Shown here in pieces: positions 18,154-26,824 of a stretch of 64,000 bases of DNA; within the stretch, counting starts at the first letter, position 1, and each line of letters starts with the position of its first letter. The stretch is taken from the NCBI RefSeq assembly GCF_036250695.1, contig NZ_CP109427.1:8060001-8124000 (forward strand), written 5' to 3'. The notes beneath the pieces were generated by a model, which was not told where the DNA came from, made no database searches, and saw only the letters and a program-made list of their open reading frames with translations. A program made the translations under genes and the position numbers. The DNA is from Streptomyces sp. NBC_01497 (lineage in GTDB: Bacteria; Actinomycetota; Actinomycetes; Streptomycetales; Streptomycetaceae).

Positions 18154-18240
18154 CGGATGCACCGTCGATCCCCGGGTAGGCGACGTACAAGAAGCACGAA
18201 ACGGAACGGACCGAACAGCACGGAAAGGCAGGTGAGGACG

Positions 18241-18657
18241 GTGACCCAGACCTTCGACCGGCCGGCCGCCCGCGGCTCCGACTCGGTGGGGGCCCTGGTC
18301 AAGGACGCCTCCGAGGATCTCTCCCAGCTCGTACGGCAGGAACTGCGGCTCGCCCAGGCCGAGATGCGGGTGAAGGGCAAGAGGTACGGCCGTGGCGGTG
18401 GCCTCTTCGGCTCGGCCGCCGTCGTCGGCTTCCTCGCGCTCGCGGCCCTGGTCGCCGCGGCCGTCGCCGGACTCGCACTCGCGCTGCCCCTGTGGGGGTC
18501 GGCGCTGATCGTGGGCGGGGTACTGCTCGCGCTCGCGGCTGTGCTGGCGATGCTGGGGCGCAAGGAGTTCGGCAAGGCGGCCCCGCCGGCACCGGAGCAG
18601 GCGATCGACGGTGTACGCAGCGATGTGGCCGAGATCAAGGAGAGGGCACACCGATGA
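18241..18657 (+). CDS. Actinobacterial holin-X / DUF1469 membrane protein
   Basis: A 138-residue protein with an N-terminal amphipathic segment (LVKDASEDLSQLVRQELRLAQAE), two adjacent transmembrane helices rich in Ala/Val/Leu (about residues 55-105) and a short basic then acidic tail. This matches the Actinobacteria holin-X/DUF1469 family, often called phage holin-like but chromosomal and of unknown role, possibly envelope stress related. The GTG at 18241 is chosen because GGTGAGG lies just upstream and the family motif starts soon after. Its stop overlaps the next start as ATGA. Confidence 0.82.
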   Translation: MTQTFDRPAARGSDSVGALVKDASEDLSQLVRQELRLAQAEMRVKGKRYGRGGGLFGSAAVVGFLALAALVAAAVAGLALALPLWGSALIVGGVLLALAAVLAMLGRKEFGKAAPPAPEQAIDGVRSDVAEIKERAHR

Positions 18658-18986
18658 CCGACGAGGCCCACGACGACGTCACGAGCGGCGCGGAGACGGC
18701 CGAGAGCATGGACGAACTGCGTGCCGAGGTCGAAGATACGCGGGCGAGGCTCGGCTCCACCGTGGAGGCGCTCGCGGCGAAGACCGATGTCGTGGCGCGG
18801 GCCAAGGAGAAGGCCGCCGCTCTCAAGGGCCGTGTGCAGGACAGCACGCCCGAACCGCTGCGCGAGAAGGCGCAGCAGGCGAGGAGCCTTGCCCGTCGCA
18901 ACCGCACACCGGTGCTGGCGGCGGGCGCGGGTGCCGTCCTCGTCGCGGCCCTCGCCGTCCGCCGGGCCCGCAGAAAGGGCAAGTGA
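18654..18986 (+). CDS. DUF3618 protein
   Basis: A 110-residue protein with the DUF3618 signature: MDELRAEVEDTRARLGSTVEALAAKTDV, a helical Lys/Ala-rich middle and one C-terminal transmembrane helix (VLAAGAGAVLVAALAV) followed by a basic end. It overlaps the holin-X gene by four bases (ATGA), indicating translational coupling; the two families are very commonly paired in Streptomyces. The function is unknown, probably membrane surface associated. Confidence 0.85.
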   Translation: MTDEAHDDVTSGAETAESMDELRAEVEDTRARLGSTVEALAAKTDVVARAKEKAAALKGRVQDSTPEPLREKAQQARSLARRNRTPVLAAGAGAVLVAALAVRRARRKGK

Positions 18987-19058
18987 GGCCGTTCGGGGGC
19001 GCGGTGCGGCTCCCCGTCCTCAAGAGCCGCCGCAGGCCGGCGGGGTGAACCCCAGGCG

Positions 19059-19102
19059 GCGAAACCGCGGTCGGGAGAGGACGAGTCCGACCGCGGTTTC
19101 GC
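19059..19102. terminator. Very strong bidirectional terminator hairpin
   Basis: A perfect 16-bp stem: GCGAAACCGCGGTCGG (19059-19074) with CCGACCGCGGTTTCGC (19087-19102), 12-base loop. It separates the convergent DUF3618 and glycosyltransferase genes. Confidence 0.85.
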
Positions 19103-19190
19103 GCTGCGGGGCCTTGCCACAAGCCCCGCTGGCGCTCGCGGAGGCAAGGACCGAGGCAGAGGGATCGACAGGCCCTCGGTGCGCCCGGTG

Positions 19191-20408
19191 TCAGTCCGAG
19201 GCGCGTGCGAGGAGTTCCGCCTCGATCAGGTCCGCGGCCCTCGGCGCGCCGCCTTCCGCTGCCATGGCGGCGCCGATCTCCCGCAGCCTGCGGGCCACTT
19301 CCGGGTCCCCGACGAGCGAGAGCACCGCGTCGCGCAGCGCGTCAGGCGTCGCGTCCGGAGTGTCGAGGCGGCGGGCGACCCCGAGCGCGACCAGCGTGTC
19401 CGCGTTACCGAACTGGTCCACCGCCTGCGGGACGGCCACCATCGGAGTCCCGGTGGCGAGGCCCTCCTGGGCGCCGCCCGCGCCCGCGTGGGTGATGAAC
19501 GCGTCCGCCTGCCGCAGCACCGACAACTGCGGTACCCAGGTGCGCACGTCGACGTTCGCGGGGACGTCGCCGAGTACCGCCGCGTCGACGTGCCGTCCGA
19601 TCTGGAGCACGACGTGCCAGCCGGGAAGGTTGCCGAAGGCTTCGACGCAGGCGCGGTAGAAGGCGGGCTGCTTGGTGAACGTCGAACCCAGCGAAACGAG
19701 CAGCACCCGCTCCGCGCCCGGGGGGCGCGACCACACCCCCTGCTCCGCGCGCTCGCCCTGGCACGAGCCGACGAACGTGTACACCGGGGTGTCCACCCGG
19801 TCCACGTTCGGCTGGAGCACCCCGGGGATGAGCACGAGGCACCGGTCCGGCCGGCCCATGAAGTCCTCGACGGCGATGTCCATGCCGTTCTCGGCGATCC
19901 ACCGGGCGAACGTGCCGTAGAACTCCTTGCCGCGCACGGTCTGTTTCATCGGCTCGAACACCGCCCGGCCGACTTCCTCCTCGTAGCCCCGCCACGCCAC
20001 CATGGCCGGCGAGAGCTGGATGACCGGCACGCCCCAGCGGTGCGCGAGCACGCGCGCCGGATAGGACGTGATGTCGTACAGGACGAGGTCGGGCCGGTCG
20101 TTCTCGAAGGCGCCGGCGAGCTGCGGAAGCGCCTGGATGGCGTCGGTGAGGAACGGTTCGAGGTGGTCGACCAGCTCCGTACCCCACGCGTCCTGATCGC
20201 CGTCGGCCGGCAGCACGGAGCTGTACGGGACGGGCCGCGCCCCCGTCTCGGCGACCACGCCGGTGAACGACGGCGGTACCGCGTAACTGACCCGGTGGCC
20301 GCGGGCCACCAGCTCCCTGACGACACCGAGGTTGGGGTTCACATGGCCGTGCAACGCGGTGGAGAACATGGCGATGTGCGCCGGACCGCGCTCGGGTACG
20401 GAGGTCAT
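19191..20408 (-). CDS. Macrolide-type (MGT) glycosyltransferase
   Basis: A 405-residue GT-B, family 1 glycosyltransferase like OleD/Mgt, which inactivate macrolides or glycosylate small molecules using UDP-sugars. Visible features are the N-terminal [28 protein letters not shown] and the C-terminal nucleotide-sugar loop [21 protein letters not shown] followed by QFGNADTLV. It is monocistronic. The ATG at 20408 has no good ribosome binding site, but TAGGGT (20421-20416 on the minus strand) lies 7 bases upstream, fitting a -10 box for a leaderless transcript. No biosynthetic cluster surrounds it, which favours a resistance or detoxification role. Confidence 0.88.
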   Translation of the reverse strand: MTSVPERGPAHIAMFSTALHGHVNPNLGVVRELVARGHRVSYAVPPSFTGVVAETGARPVPYSSVLPADGDQDAWGTELVDHLEPFLTDAIQALPQLAGAFENDRPDLVLYDITSYPARVLAHRWGVPVIQLSPAMVAWRGYEEEVGRAVFEPMKQTVRGKEFYGTFARWIAENGMDIAVEDFMGRPDRCLVLIPGVLQPNVDRVDTPVYTFVGSCQGERAEQGVWSRPPGAERVLLVSLGSTFTKQPAFYRACVEAFGNLPGWHVVLQIGRHVDAAVLGDVPANVDVRTWVPQLSVLRQADAFITHAGAGGAQEGLATGTPMVAVPQAVDQFGNADTLVALGVARRLDTPDATPDALRDAVLSLVGDPEVARRLREIGAAMAAEGGAPRAADLIEAELLARASD

Positions 20409-20596
20409 GCGCCCGACCCTAGGCGAGGAGGACGCCGGCGCACGAGCGAATATCCCGCCCGGAGCAGGGTCGTGCCGGGCGGCGGGCGCGGGCACGGACG
20501 GTGGCGGCCGTCCGCACCTCGCCGGCCGGCCGAGGTGGCGCGGCGGCCCTGGATCCGGCCGACGAGCGTCACCACTCGGCCGGTCAGGCGGTCAGG

Positions 20597-20618
20597 ACCG
20601 GGCCGCCGTGGGCCCGGT
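20597..20618 (-). terminator. Hairpin after DUF6295 gene
   Basis: ACCGGGCC (20597-20604) pairs perfectly with GGCCCGGT (20611-20618) over a 6-base loop, 22 bases beyond the stop of the two-gene hydrolase operon. Confidence 0.6.
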
Positions 20619-20639
20619 CGACGTGCCCTTCGGCTGTTG

Positions 20640-20927
20640 TCAGGCCGCCGTCCTCGCCGGAGCGGTGGACGTCAGCCCTGGAGGGGCCGCGGCCAGTGCG
20701 GAGCGGATCGCGTCGATCAGGGCCAGCGCCGACTCCTCGGTCAGCTCCACCGCCACACGCGACGAAGGGCCCTGCGAGGGGTTGAGGAAGTCGATGTTGA
20801 CGGTGTGTTCGTGGGGGGCGTGCTGCGGGTGGTCGACGTAGACCATCGCGTCGGTCAGCGTGAAGTAGCCGCCGGCTCCCTTGCCGCTGCCGTCCAGCGC
20901 GAACTTCTCGGTGAGGTAGGTGCACAT
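20640..20927 (-). CDS. Small conserved protein (DUF6295-like)
   Basis: A 95-residue soluble protein beginning MCTYLTEKFALDGSGKGAGGY and containing a His-rich segment (VDHPQHAPHEHTVNIDFLNP) and an amphipathic helix near the C-terminus. It appears to match the actinobacterial DUF6295 family. It starts at the stop of the dienelactone hydrolase gene (overlap TGATG), with GGGGAGCACC as ribosome binding site inside that gene, so it is translationally coupled. The conserved His residues might bind metal, but this is inference; the function is unknown. Confidence 0.7.
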   Translation of the reverse strand: MCTYLTEKFALDGSGKGAGGYFTLTDAMVYVDHPQHAPHEHTVNIDFLNPSQGPSSRVAVELTEESALALIDAIRSALAAAPPGLTSTAPARTAA

Positions 20928-21664
20928 CAGAGGTGCTCCCCGTAGAAACGGAGGATCTTCTGCCAGCCGTCGACGACGGCAGCGGGCCGGTAGCTCGGCC
21001 GGTCCACGGCGAAGAACGCGTGGCCGGCGTCGTCGTAGCGGTGGAACTCGTAGGGCTTGCCCTGCGCCTTGAGCTCCTGCTCCAGCTCGTCGACGTGCTC
21101 CGGCGACGGGTACTGGTCGTCGTTGCCGAACAGGCCGAGCAGCGGGCCGCGCAGATCCTTGACGCGGTCCTTGAGCGGCGACACCTGGAGCGGGAAGCCC
21201 TCCGGGGGCGTGCCGGTGACGAACGCGCCGTAGCAGTCGACGCCCGCCTGGAGGTCGAGGCTCGCGAGCGCCAGGAACGACTGGCGGCCGCCGGAGCAGT
21301 AACCGATCGTGCCGACCTTGCCGTTGGACGAGGGCAGGCCCCGCAGGTACGCGGCGGCACCGGCGACATCGCCGACGAGACGCTCGTCCGGCACGCCGCC
21401 CGCGGCGCGCGCCGCGGCGGCCGCGTCGTCGGGCTCCGCGCCGGGGGCCTCGCGGCTGTAGAGGTTGGGGCAGACCGCCGCGTAGCCCTCGGCCGCGAAA
21501 CGCCGGACGATCTCCTTGCTGGGGGCGTCGTAGCCGGGCATGTGGTGGATCACCACGACACCGCCGAGCGGCCCCGCGGCCATTGGGCGCGCGGAGTACG
21601 CCTCGATGGCGTCTCCGCCGTGACCGGTGATGGTGATGGTCTCGGCCAGCACTGCGTCGTACAT
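20927..21664 (-). CDS. Dienelactone hydrolase family protein
   Basis: A 245-residue alpha/beta hydrolase. The nucleophile elbow is IGYCSGGR, with Cys as in carboxymethylenebutenolidase, the acid is in LLGLFGNDDQYPS and the His is in DDAGHAFFAVDR. Family enzymes hydrolyse dienelactones or related cyclic esters, though many actinobacterial members have unknown substrates. The ATG at 21664 has GAAGGGA 7 bases upstream; an extension to 21700 lacks one. It forms a two-gene operon with the following DUF6295-like gene. No catechol-degradation genes are nearby, so an aromatic pathway role is not supported here. Confidence 0.88.
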   Translation of the reverse strand: MYDAVLAETITITGHGGDAIEAYSARPMAAGPLGGVVVIHHMPGYDAPSKEIVRRFAAEGYAAVCPNLYSREAPGAEPDDAAAAARAAGGVPDERLVGDVAGAAAYLRGLPSSNGKVGTIGYCSGGRQSFLALASLDLQAGVDCYGAFVTGTPPEGFPLQVSPLKDRVKDLRGPLLGLFGNDDQYPSPEHVDELEQELKAQGKPYEFHRYDDAGHAFFAVDRPSYRPAAVVDGWQKILRFYGEHL

Positions 21665-21790
21665 CTGGGTCCCTTCAGCGCGGATTGCTGGCTCGTACAC
21701 TAAGCCTCCTGCCCCGTCGGGCGGCCACCGCCCCGTCCGCCCCCGAGCGGGCCGCTCCTCGCTCCCCCCGCGCGGCGGCGTGAAGCGGCG

Positions 21791-22843
21791 TCAGCGCAGG
21801 TAGGCGGGGGCCAGGGCCGCCGTCATCAGGCGCCTGGGGGCGCCCGTGCCGTCGGCGGGCAGCGTGTAGAGGTCGGATCCGTAGTCGCTCGGCATTGCGT
21901 ACACGACGGTGTGGTCGTCCGGCCACACGACCTGGTCGTCGACGCTGCGCGGTTCCGCCAGCGCCCTCTCGCGCCCGGTCCGCAGATCCAGTACGTACAG
22001 CCGCCACGGCGCGTCGGCCGGCAGCCCGGGTACGCGCTTCTTGAAGGCGATGCGGGTGCCGTCGGGGGAAAGGGAGGGGCATTCGACGTTCGTGCGCACC
22101 GTGGTGACGGTGCGGGCCGCGATGTCGCCGCGCACCAGGTACGTCCGGCCGCCGGTCCCCATGGTCGCGTAGAAGTGCCGGTCGTCGGCGAAGGTGACAC
22201 CCCAGTAGTTGATGTCGGAGGCGTGCACCGGCTGCCCGTCCCTGACGGCACGGTACGACTCGAGTGACGCGTCGAGAGCGCCGGTACGGGTGTCGAGGAT
22301 GCCGGTGCGGGTCGAGAAGTCCGATCCCGCGTACGAGTCGCCGCCGACGAACACGGTCCACGCGAGGAGGTGCCCGCTCGGTGACACCCGCGCGCGGGTC
22401 GGGATGCCGGGCAGCGGGTAGCGGGCACGCTCCCTCAGCGCACTGTCCAGGACGACCGCGCGGTAGCTGTCGCTCAGCGGGCCGTGCACCGCCTGCAGGC
22501 AGATGCCGGTGCCGCCCGCCGCGTAGAAGCGCAGGCACCGCATCCCGGACGCGGTCCTCTTTCCGCCCGGGGTGGCCGCCGGCACGCTGCTCAGTTCGTC
22601 CCGGTGCGGGCCGTAGGCCATGTTGCGGAAGACGACGCGCCCGGCCGCGGCGGGCCCCAGCGTCACCGGGCCCGCCGCCACCGGGGGACCCCCGGCCTGC
22701 GTACGGTCCTTGACGGCGGCCCGGTGGCCCGCGTGCAGCACGGCGGCCCCGGCCACCAGCGACAGCACGACCACCGCCGCCACCAGGATCAGCACCTTGC
22801 CGCGTACGGCCGGCGCTCCCGCGCCCGCCTCGGCCCCGGTCAT
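21791..22843 (-). CDS. Membrane-anchored TolB-like beta-propeller protein
   Basis: A 350-residue protein with a single N-terminal transmembrane or signal segment (KVLILVAAVVVLSLVAGAAVL) and an extracytoplasmic domain of TolB/WD40-like blades, shown by repeated signatures such as RVSPSGHLLAWTVF, CPSLSPDGTRIAFKK and VVWPDDHTVVYAMP followed by SDLYTLPADGTG. Two Cys residues in MRCLRFY and TGICLQ may form a disulfide. Its ATG overlaps the MFS stop as ATGA, making it the third gene of the operon starting at 24910. It could sense or scaffold at the membrane surface; no enzymatic motif is seen. Confidence 0.78.
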   Translation of the reverse strand: MTGAEAGAGAPAVRGKVLILVAAVVVLSLVAGAAVLHAGHRAAVKDRTQAGGPPVAAGPVTLGPAAAGRVVFRNMAYGPHRDELSSVPAATPGGKRTASGMRCLRFYAAGGTGICLQAVHGPLSDSYRAVVLDSALRERARYPLPGIPTRARVSPSGHLLAWTVFVGGDSYAGSDFSTRTGILDTRTGALDASLESYRAVRDGQPVHASDINYWGVTFADDRHFYATMGTGGRTYLVRGDIAARTVTTVRTNVECPSLSPDGTRIAFKKRVPGLPADAPWRLYVLDLRTGRERALAEPRSVDDQVVWPDDHTVVYAMPSDYGSDLYTLPADGTGAPRRLMTAALAPAYLR

Positions 22844-24009
22844 CGGGCATCGCCCCCGGCGGCCTGGGGCGCGATCGTGGCGGGGCGCAGCGCGAAGGCC
22901 GCGGCCATCAGCACGCCGTCCGTCGCCGCGTAGAAGCAGCCGTGCAGGGCGAGCACCACGTACGGCAGCGCGACAGAGTGCCAGGACGAGAGGATGACAC
23001 CGTAGGCGGCGAGCAGCGCGAGATGCCCGCCGAGGAAGACCTGCCAGCGGCCGATCCGGTCCGCGAGCCGGCCGAGCGGGACGGCGAGCAGCAGGAACGC
23101 CGCGGCGGTGCCCAGCGGCAGCAGCGCGAACCAGCGGTCCGAGACGCCCAGCCGGTGCTGAAGGAGCAGGTAGACGAACGAGTCGCTGACGGTGGCGAGA
23201 CCCAGCAGCAGCGCGCAGACGGTGAGCCGCCGCACGTCCCGCCGGCGCAGCAGCCGGAGCGCGGCCCGCAGCGAGACGGCGTCGGCGGGGGCCGGGGGAG
23301 CGGGAGTGGGGGACGCGAGGGCGCCGGCCCCGGACGCGGTTGCCTTCGCCGTCCCGCCGCCACGTGCGCCGAGCGTCCGGCCAGGCACGAACAGGACCAG
23401 CACCAGCACACCGACGATCGCCACGCAGAAACTCACCGTGAACACGGCGTCGTAACCGTCCACGGCGAACCGCAGGATCAGGAACGCGGCCAGCGGCCCG
23501 AGCAGGGCACCCGCCGTGTCCATCGCCCGGTGCACCCCGAACGCGCGGCCACGCGTGGCGGGTTCGCATGCCAGCGAGATCATCGCGTCGCGCGGCGCGG
23601 TGCGCAGGCCCTTGCCCGTACGGTCGGCGGCGAGCACCGCGCCGATCAGCGGCAGGGAACCCACCAGCAGCAGAAGGGGCTTGCACAGTGCGGAGAGGCC
23701 GTAGCCGAACACGGCGACCGCCTTGTACCGGCCGCCCCGGTCGGCGAGATGCCCGCCGACGAGCCGGACGAGCGCGCTGAAGCCGTTGTACACCCCGTCG
23801 AGCAGGCCGAAGCCGAGCGGTGACAGGCCGAGCCCGGTCACCAGGTACAGCGGCAGGACCGCGGTGACCATCTCCGAGGAGATGTCGGTGACGAGGCTGA
23901 CAGAACCGAGTGCGAGGACCGTGGGCGCGACGGCCGCGCGCCGCCCGGAACGGATCCGGGCGGGCGCCGCCGACGCGGGCGGTGTGCCGCGACTGTCGGC
24001 TACGTACAC
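22840..24009 (-). CDS. MFS transporter
   Basis: A 389-residue major facilitator with about twelve transmembrane segments and a central low-complexity Ala/Pro/Thr loop. Signature segments include SVSLVTDISSEMVTAVLPLYLV in the first helix, the motif A-like GGHLADRGGRYK and DRTGKGLRTAPRDAMI, typical of a bacterial MFS group with unassigned substrates. GTG 24009 lies one base after the stop of the phosphoesterase gene; an alternative GTG at 24045 would overlap it by 35 bases. It is tightly coupled to both neighbours, suggesting joint function with the secreted phosphoesterase and the propeller protein. Confidence 0.82.
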   Translation of the reverse strand: MYVADSRGTPPASAAPARIRSGRRAAVAPTVLALGSVSLVTDISSEMVTAVLPLYLVTGLGLSPLGFGLLDGVYNGFSALVRLVGGHLADRGGRYKAVAVFGYGLSALCKPLLLLVGSLPLIGAVLAADRTGKGLRTAPRDAMISLACEPATRGRAFGVHRAMDTAGALLGPLAAFLILRFAVDGYDAVFTVSFCVAIVGVLVLVLFVPGRTLGARGGGTAKATASGAGALASPTPAPPAPADAVSLRAALRLLRRRDVRRLTVCALLLGLATVSDSFVYLLLQHRLGVSDRWFALLPLGTAAAFLLLAVPLGRLADRIGRWQVFLGGHLALLAAYGVILSSWHSVALPYVVLALHGCFYAATDGVLMAAAFALRPATIAPQAAGGDAR

Positions 24010-24010
24010 G

Positions 24011-24910
24011 TCAGGACGTCCAGATGCCGGAGATGTCGGTGGCACCCGCGGCCTGACCGGCGTGGCCGGTCCCGTACATGTCCTCGATCGTGCGCAGCAC
24101 GTTGTAGTGCGTGTACTTCGCCGAGGACGACGAACCGGGCTTGACGGGCTGCCCGTACAGGACGGTGGTGATCTTGTTGCCGGACAGCGAGTTGTCCTCG
24201 TCGAAGGTGACGAGGAGCAGGCTGTGGTGCGTCTTGGCCCAGGTCGCGTACGCGCCCAGGTTGTTCTGCAGCCAGGTGTCGCCGGTGGCGACGGAGCAGT
24301 CGTGCATGTCGCTGCACAGGTTCGGCGTCACGAACGAGACCTGCGGCAGCTGGGTGAAGTCGGTCGGGAACTGGGCGAAGGTGTGGGCCGTCGAGGTCGG
24401 CACGTTCCTGAAGCCGAACCACGGGTTGTGCTTGCGGGCGTACTTGCCACTGCTGCACGTGGTGGAGCCGGCGCTCGGCAGGGTCTCGTTGTAGCTCGCG
24501 AACGACTTGCCCGCCGAGGCCAGTTCGGAGCCGAGGTTCGCCGCCGAGGAGAAGCCGGGCGTGTAGCAGCTGTCGTCCGTGACGCCCTGGGTCGAGCCGG
24601 AGAACAGCGCGAAGTAGTTGGGCTGGCTCGGGTGGGTGATGGCGTACGACGACGCGAGGTCCGCGCCGCCGGACTTGAGGGAGTTGATGTACGGCGCGCT
24701 GGAACTGCCGATGATCTGGCTGTAGGCGTGGTTCTCCATGACGACCACGACCACGTGGTCGGGTGTGGGGACGCTGCCCGCCGCCTGGGCGGCCGGTGCG
24801 CCGCCGAGGGCGGCCCACAGCCCGGCGCCCGCCGCTGCGAGGCAGGTCAGCGAGGCGGCGGCGGTACGGGCGGGGCGGGAGAGGAACCGTCGAGCGGGGG
24901 AGCCGGACAC
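24011..24910 (-). CDS. Secreted phosphoesterase (acid phosphatase/AcpA-like)
   Basis: A 299-residue secreted enzyme of the alkaline-phosphatase-fold phosphoesterase family that includes AcpA and phospholipase C-like proteins. After a signal peptide with Arg-rich start and Ala-rich core, the mature part begins PTPDHVVVVVMENHAYSQII, the family metal/nucleophile entry. Later HPSQPNYFALFSGSTQGV, HNPWFGFRNVP and LLLVTFDEDNSLSGN (metal ligands) follow. GTG 24910 has an ideal GGAGG ribosome binding site. It is the first gene of a three-gene operon with MFS and TolB-like genes, and is divergent from the HAD acid phosphatase gene. Substrate unknown. Confidence 0.85.
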   Translation of the reverse strand: MSGSPARRFLSRPARTAAASLTCLAAAGAGLWAALGGAPAAQAAGSVPTPDHVVVVVMENHAYSQIIGSSSAPYINSLKSGGADLASSYAITHPSQPNYFALFSGSTQGVTDDSCYTPGFSSAANLGSELASAGKSFASYNETLPSAGSTTCSSGKYARKHNPWFGFRNVPTSTAHTFAQFPTDFTQLPQVSFVTPNLCSDMHDCSVATGDTWLQNNLGAYATWAKTHHSLLLVTFDEDNSLSGNKITTVLYGQPVKPGSSSSAKYTHYNVLRTIEDMYGTGHAGQAAGATDISGIWTS

Positions 24911-25061
24911 GGCGTACCTCCGGTACGGGGGACGGGGGGACGTGCACCGCGAGAGTAGAACGTGACGCGTGCACGTCACGCGGGGATTCAGGTGAAGTCC
25001 TCGGGAACGGCTGGTGGTCGGCGGGGGTCGCGGTCCGGGGGCCGCGGGAGCGGCGAGGTTC

Positions 25062-25085
25062 GTGCGGGTGCGGGTGCGGGTGCGG
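25062..25085. repeat. 6-bp tandem repeat GTGCGG, four copies
   Basis: Four exact copies of GTGCGG in the divergent intergenic region 24911-25214. Too short and GC-rich to assign a function; probably slippage. Confidence 0.8.
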
Positions 25086-25141
25086 GGTACGGCGTGCGGA
25101 GGGTGTCCCTGTGGTCAATCCTCCGTCACCGCCCCGCGCTT

Positions 25142-25159
25142 GGTGAACCTGTGGTGTGA
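25142..25159. promoter_or_regulatory. PHO-box-like site upstream of acid phosphatase gene
   Basis: Read on the minus strand this is TCACACC-ACAG-GTTCACC: one exact GTTCACC heptamer and a degenerate one spaced by four bases, as in PhoP direct repeat units of Streptomyces. A -10-like TAGACA follows at 25166-25171, so the box would overlap the -35 region of the HAD acid phosphatase promoter. It lies between two phosphatase-type genes. Apart from this and the GTGCGG repeat, 24911-25214 shows nothing else. Confidence 0.45.
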
Positions 25160-25214
25160 TGCGCGTAGACACAAGATGAACATGACATGTCTTCGAGACG
25201 GGAGAAGCGTCTTC

Positions 25215-26024
25215 ATGCGAACGTTCCACCAGGTGGCCGCCGCCGCCCTCGCCACCGGGGCGCTGACCGCCGGCATCCTCTACGGAACCGGCGTCGCCGG
25301 CGCCGACACCGGAAGCCACGGGCACCCGGGCTCCGAGCCGGAGAACATCGGGCTGCTCACCGGCCAGATAGACGACTACTACGGCGCCACCCAGGCTGCC
25401 GACGGCACATGGCAGGCCTCGCCGGACAGCCCCTACGCGCACGACCTCGCCGCGATCGAGGCCCGCGCCGAACACGACATCGCGGCGGAGACCGCCGGCG
25501 GCCACCACACCGGCGCCCGGCACGGCAAGCCCGCGATCGTCCTGGACGTCGACGACACCGCGCTGCTCAGCTTCACGTACGAGCGCGACACCAACTACGT
25601 CTACACCGACGCGACCTGGAACGCCTTCGTCTCCAAGGCCGACCGCCCGGCCGTCTACGGCATGCCCGGCCTCGTCTCGTACGCCAAGAAGCACGGCGTC
25701 ACCGTCTTCTTCCTCACCGGACTCGCCGAGAACCTGCGCGACCCGGCCGTCCAGAACCTGCGCAAGGACGGCTACGACACCGACCTGGACCGCACCCACT
25801 TCTTCACGAAGGACAAGACCGCCCCGCCCGCCTACCTGGCCGACTGCGCCACGGCCGCGGCCTGGAACTGCACGACGGTCCAGTTCAAGGCAGGCACCCG
25901 GCAGCACTTGGAGGCGAGTGGCTACGACATCATCGGCAACTTCGGTGACCAGCAGTCCGACCTGACGGGCGGGCACGCCGACCACACGTACAAACTGCCG
26001 AACCCCACTTACTTCGTCGAGTGA
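25215..26024 (+). CDS. Secreted HAD-family acid phosphatase (class IIIB type)
   Basis: A 269-residue secreted acid phosphatase. A signal peptide (MRTFHQVAAAALATGALTAG) precedes the mature protein. The catalytic HAD motif I is IVLDVDDTALLS with Asp 111 and Asp 113; motif II is VFFLTGLAEN; the conserved Lys and motif III region follow around KAGTRQHLEASGYDIIGNFGDQ. It dephosphorylates organic phosphates outside the cell. ATG 25215 is favoured by GGGAGAAG upstream and an N-terminal signal; ATG 25176 would add a short tail. A PHO-box-like element upstream suggests phosphate control. Confidence 0.88.
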   Translation: MRTFHQVAAAALATGALTAGILYGTGVAGADTGSHGHPGSEPENIGLLTGQIDDYYGATQAADGTWQASPDSPYAHDLAAIEARAEHDIAAETAGGHHTGARHGKPAIVLDVDDTALLSFTYERDTNYVYTDATWNAFVSKADRPAVYGMPGLVSYAKKHGVTVFFLTGLAENLRDPAVQNLRKDGYDTDLDRTHFFTKDKTAPPAYLADCATAAAWNCTTVQFKAGTRQHLEASGYDIIGNFGDQQSDLTGGHADHTYKLPNPTYFVE

Positions 26025-26140
26025 CACGCTGAAGCCGGGGATCGCCCGGCCATCCGCCGGCGGGGTGCCATGGGCTTCGCCGCCGGCGGGTGCGGGCCGG
26101 CGCCCGCGAGGCGGTGCGACCCGAGGTGCGAGGTGCGGCG

Positions 26141-26796
26141 ATGAGTGTCAGCGAGGAACCGGTGGAGCCCGCCGGGGAGGCGGTCGTCGAGGCCAGGTCG
26201 GCCGAACGGCTGATGCTGTTCACCGACGCGGTGGCGGCCATCGCCATCACGCTGCTGATCCTGCCGCTCGTCGACATCGTCCCCGAGGCGGCGCACGATC
26301 ACGTCCACGCGCGGGACGTGATCGGTGACCACCTCGACCAGGTCGGCAGTTTCGCGTTGAGTTTCCTCGTCATCGCCCGGCTGTGGCTGGTGCACCACCG
26401 GTTGTTCGCCACGGTGAAGTCGTACAACGACGCACTCGTCCTGTGAAACCTGGGGTGGCTGCTGTCGATCACGTCCTTCCCTTCCCGACGGAGATGGTGG
26501 GGGAGTTCGGGCAGGACCGCTTCACCGGCACCCTGTACTACGCCAACGTCGTCGCCTCCATGGTGTGTTCGACCGTCATGGTCCAGATCCTGCGCCGCAA
26601 CCCGGAGCTGCTGAGCTCGGGGGCCGACGAGTTCGACGCGTTCCTCGTCGCCGGCCTGGCCAACGTCTGCGCGCTGGTCGTGGCGTTCGTCATCGCCTTG
26701 CTGGTGCCCCACCTCCAGTACTACAGCCTCCTCGTGCTCGTACTGGTGTCGCCGGTGCTCAGGTTCCTGCGGGCCCGCGGCCTGATCCGGGTCTGA
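26141..26796 (+). pseudogene. Broken TMEM175/DUF1211-type potassium channel gene
   Basis: The first half (26141-26446) encodes SAERLMLFTDAVAAIAITLL, the FSD-type start of bacterial TMEM175 (DUF1211) channels, with further helices up to NDALVL, where TGA at 26444-26446 stands in place of an expected Trp. The reading continues NLGWLLSITSF, then a second lesion at the C-run 26479-26481 shifts the frame; the rest of the family sequence (FPFPTEMVGEF, more transmembrane helices and the end at 26796) is in another frame. Two independent lesions within 40 bases argue for a pseudogene or local sequence error. An intact protein would be about 218 residues. Confidence 0.8.
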
Positions 26797-26824
26797 CGCG
26801 CGGCCGGCACGGGCACGGGGAGGG

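Noticed and set aside
26444..26446. TGA as selenocysteine or programmed read-through
   Set aside because: A second frameshift follows within 40 bases and the expected residue is Trp, so gene decay or sequence error is simpler.
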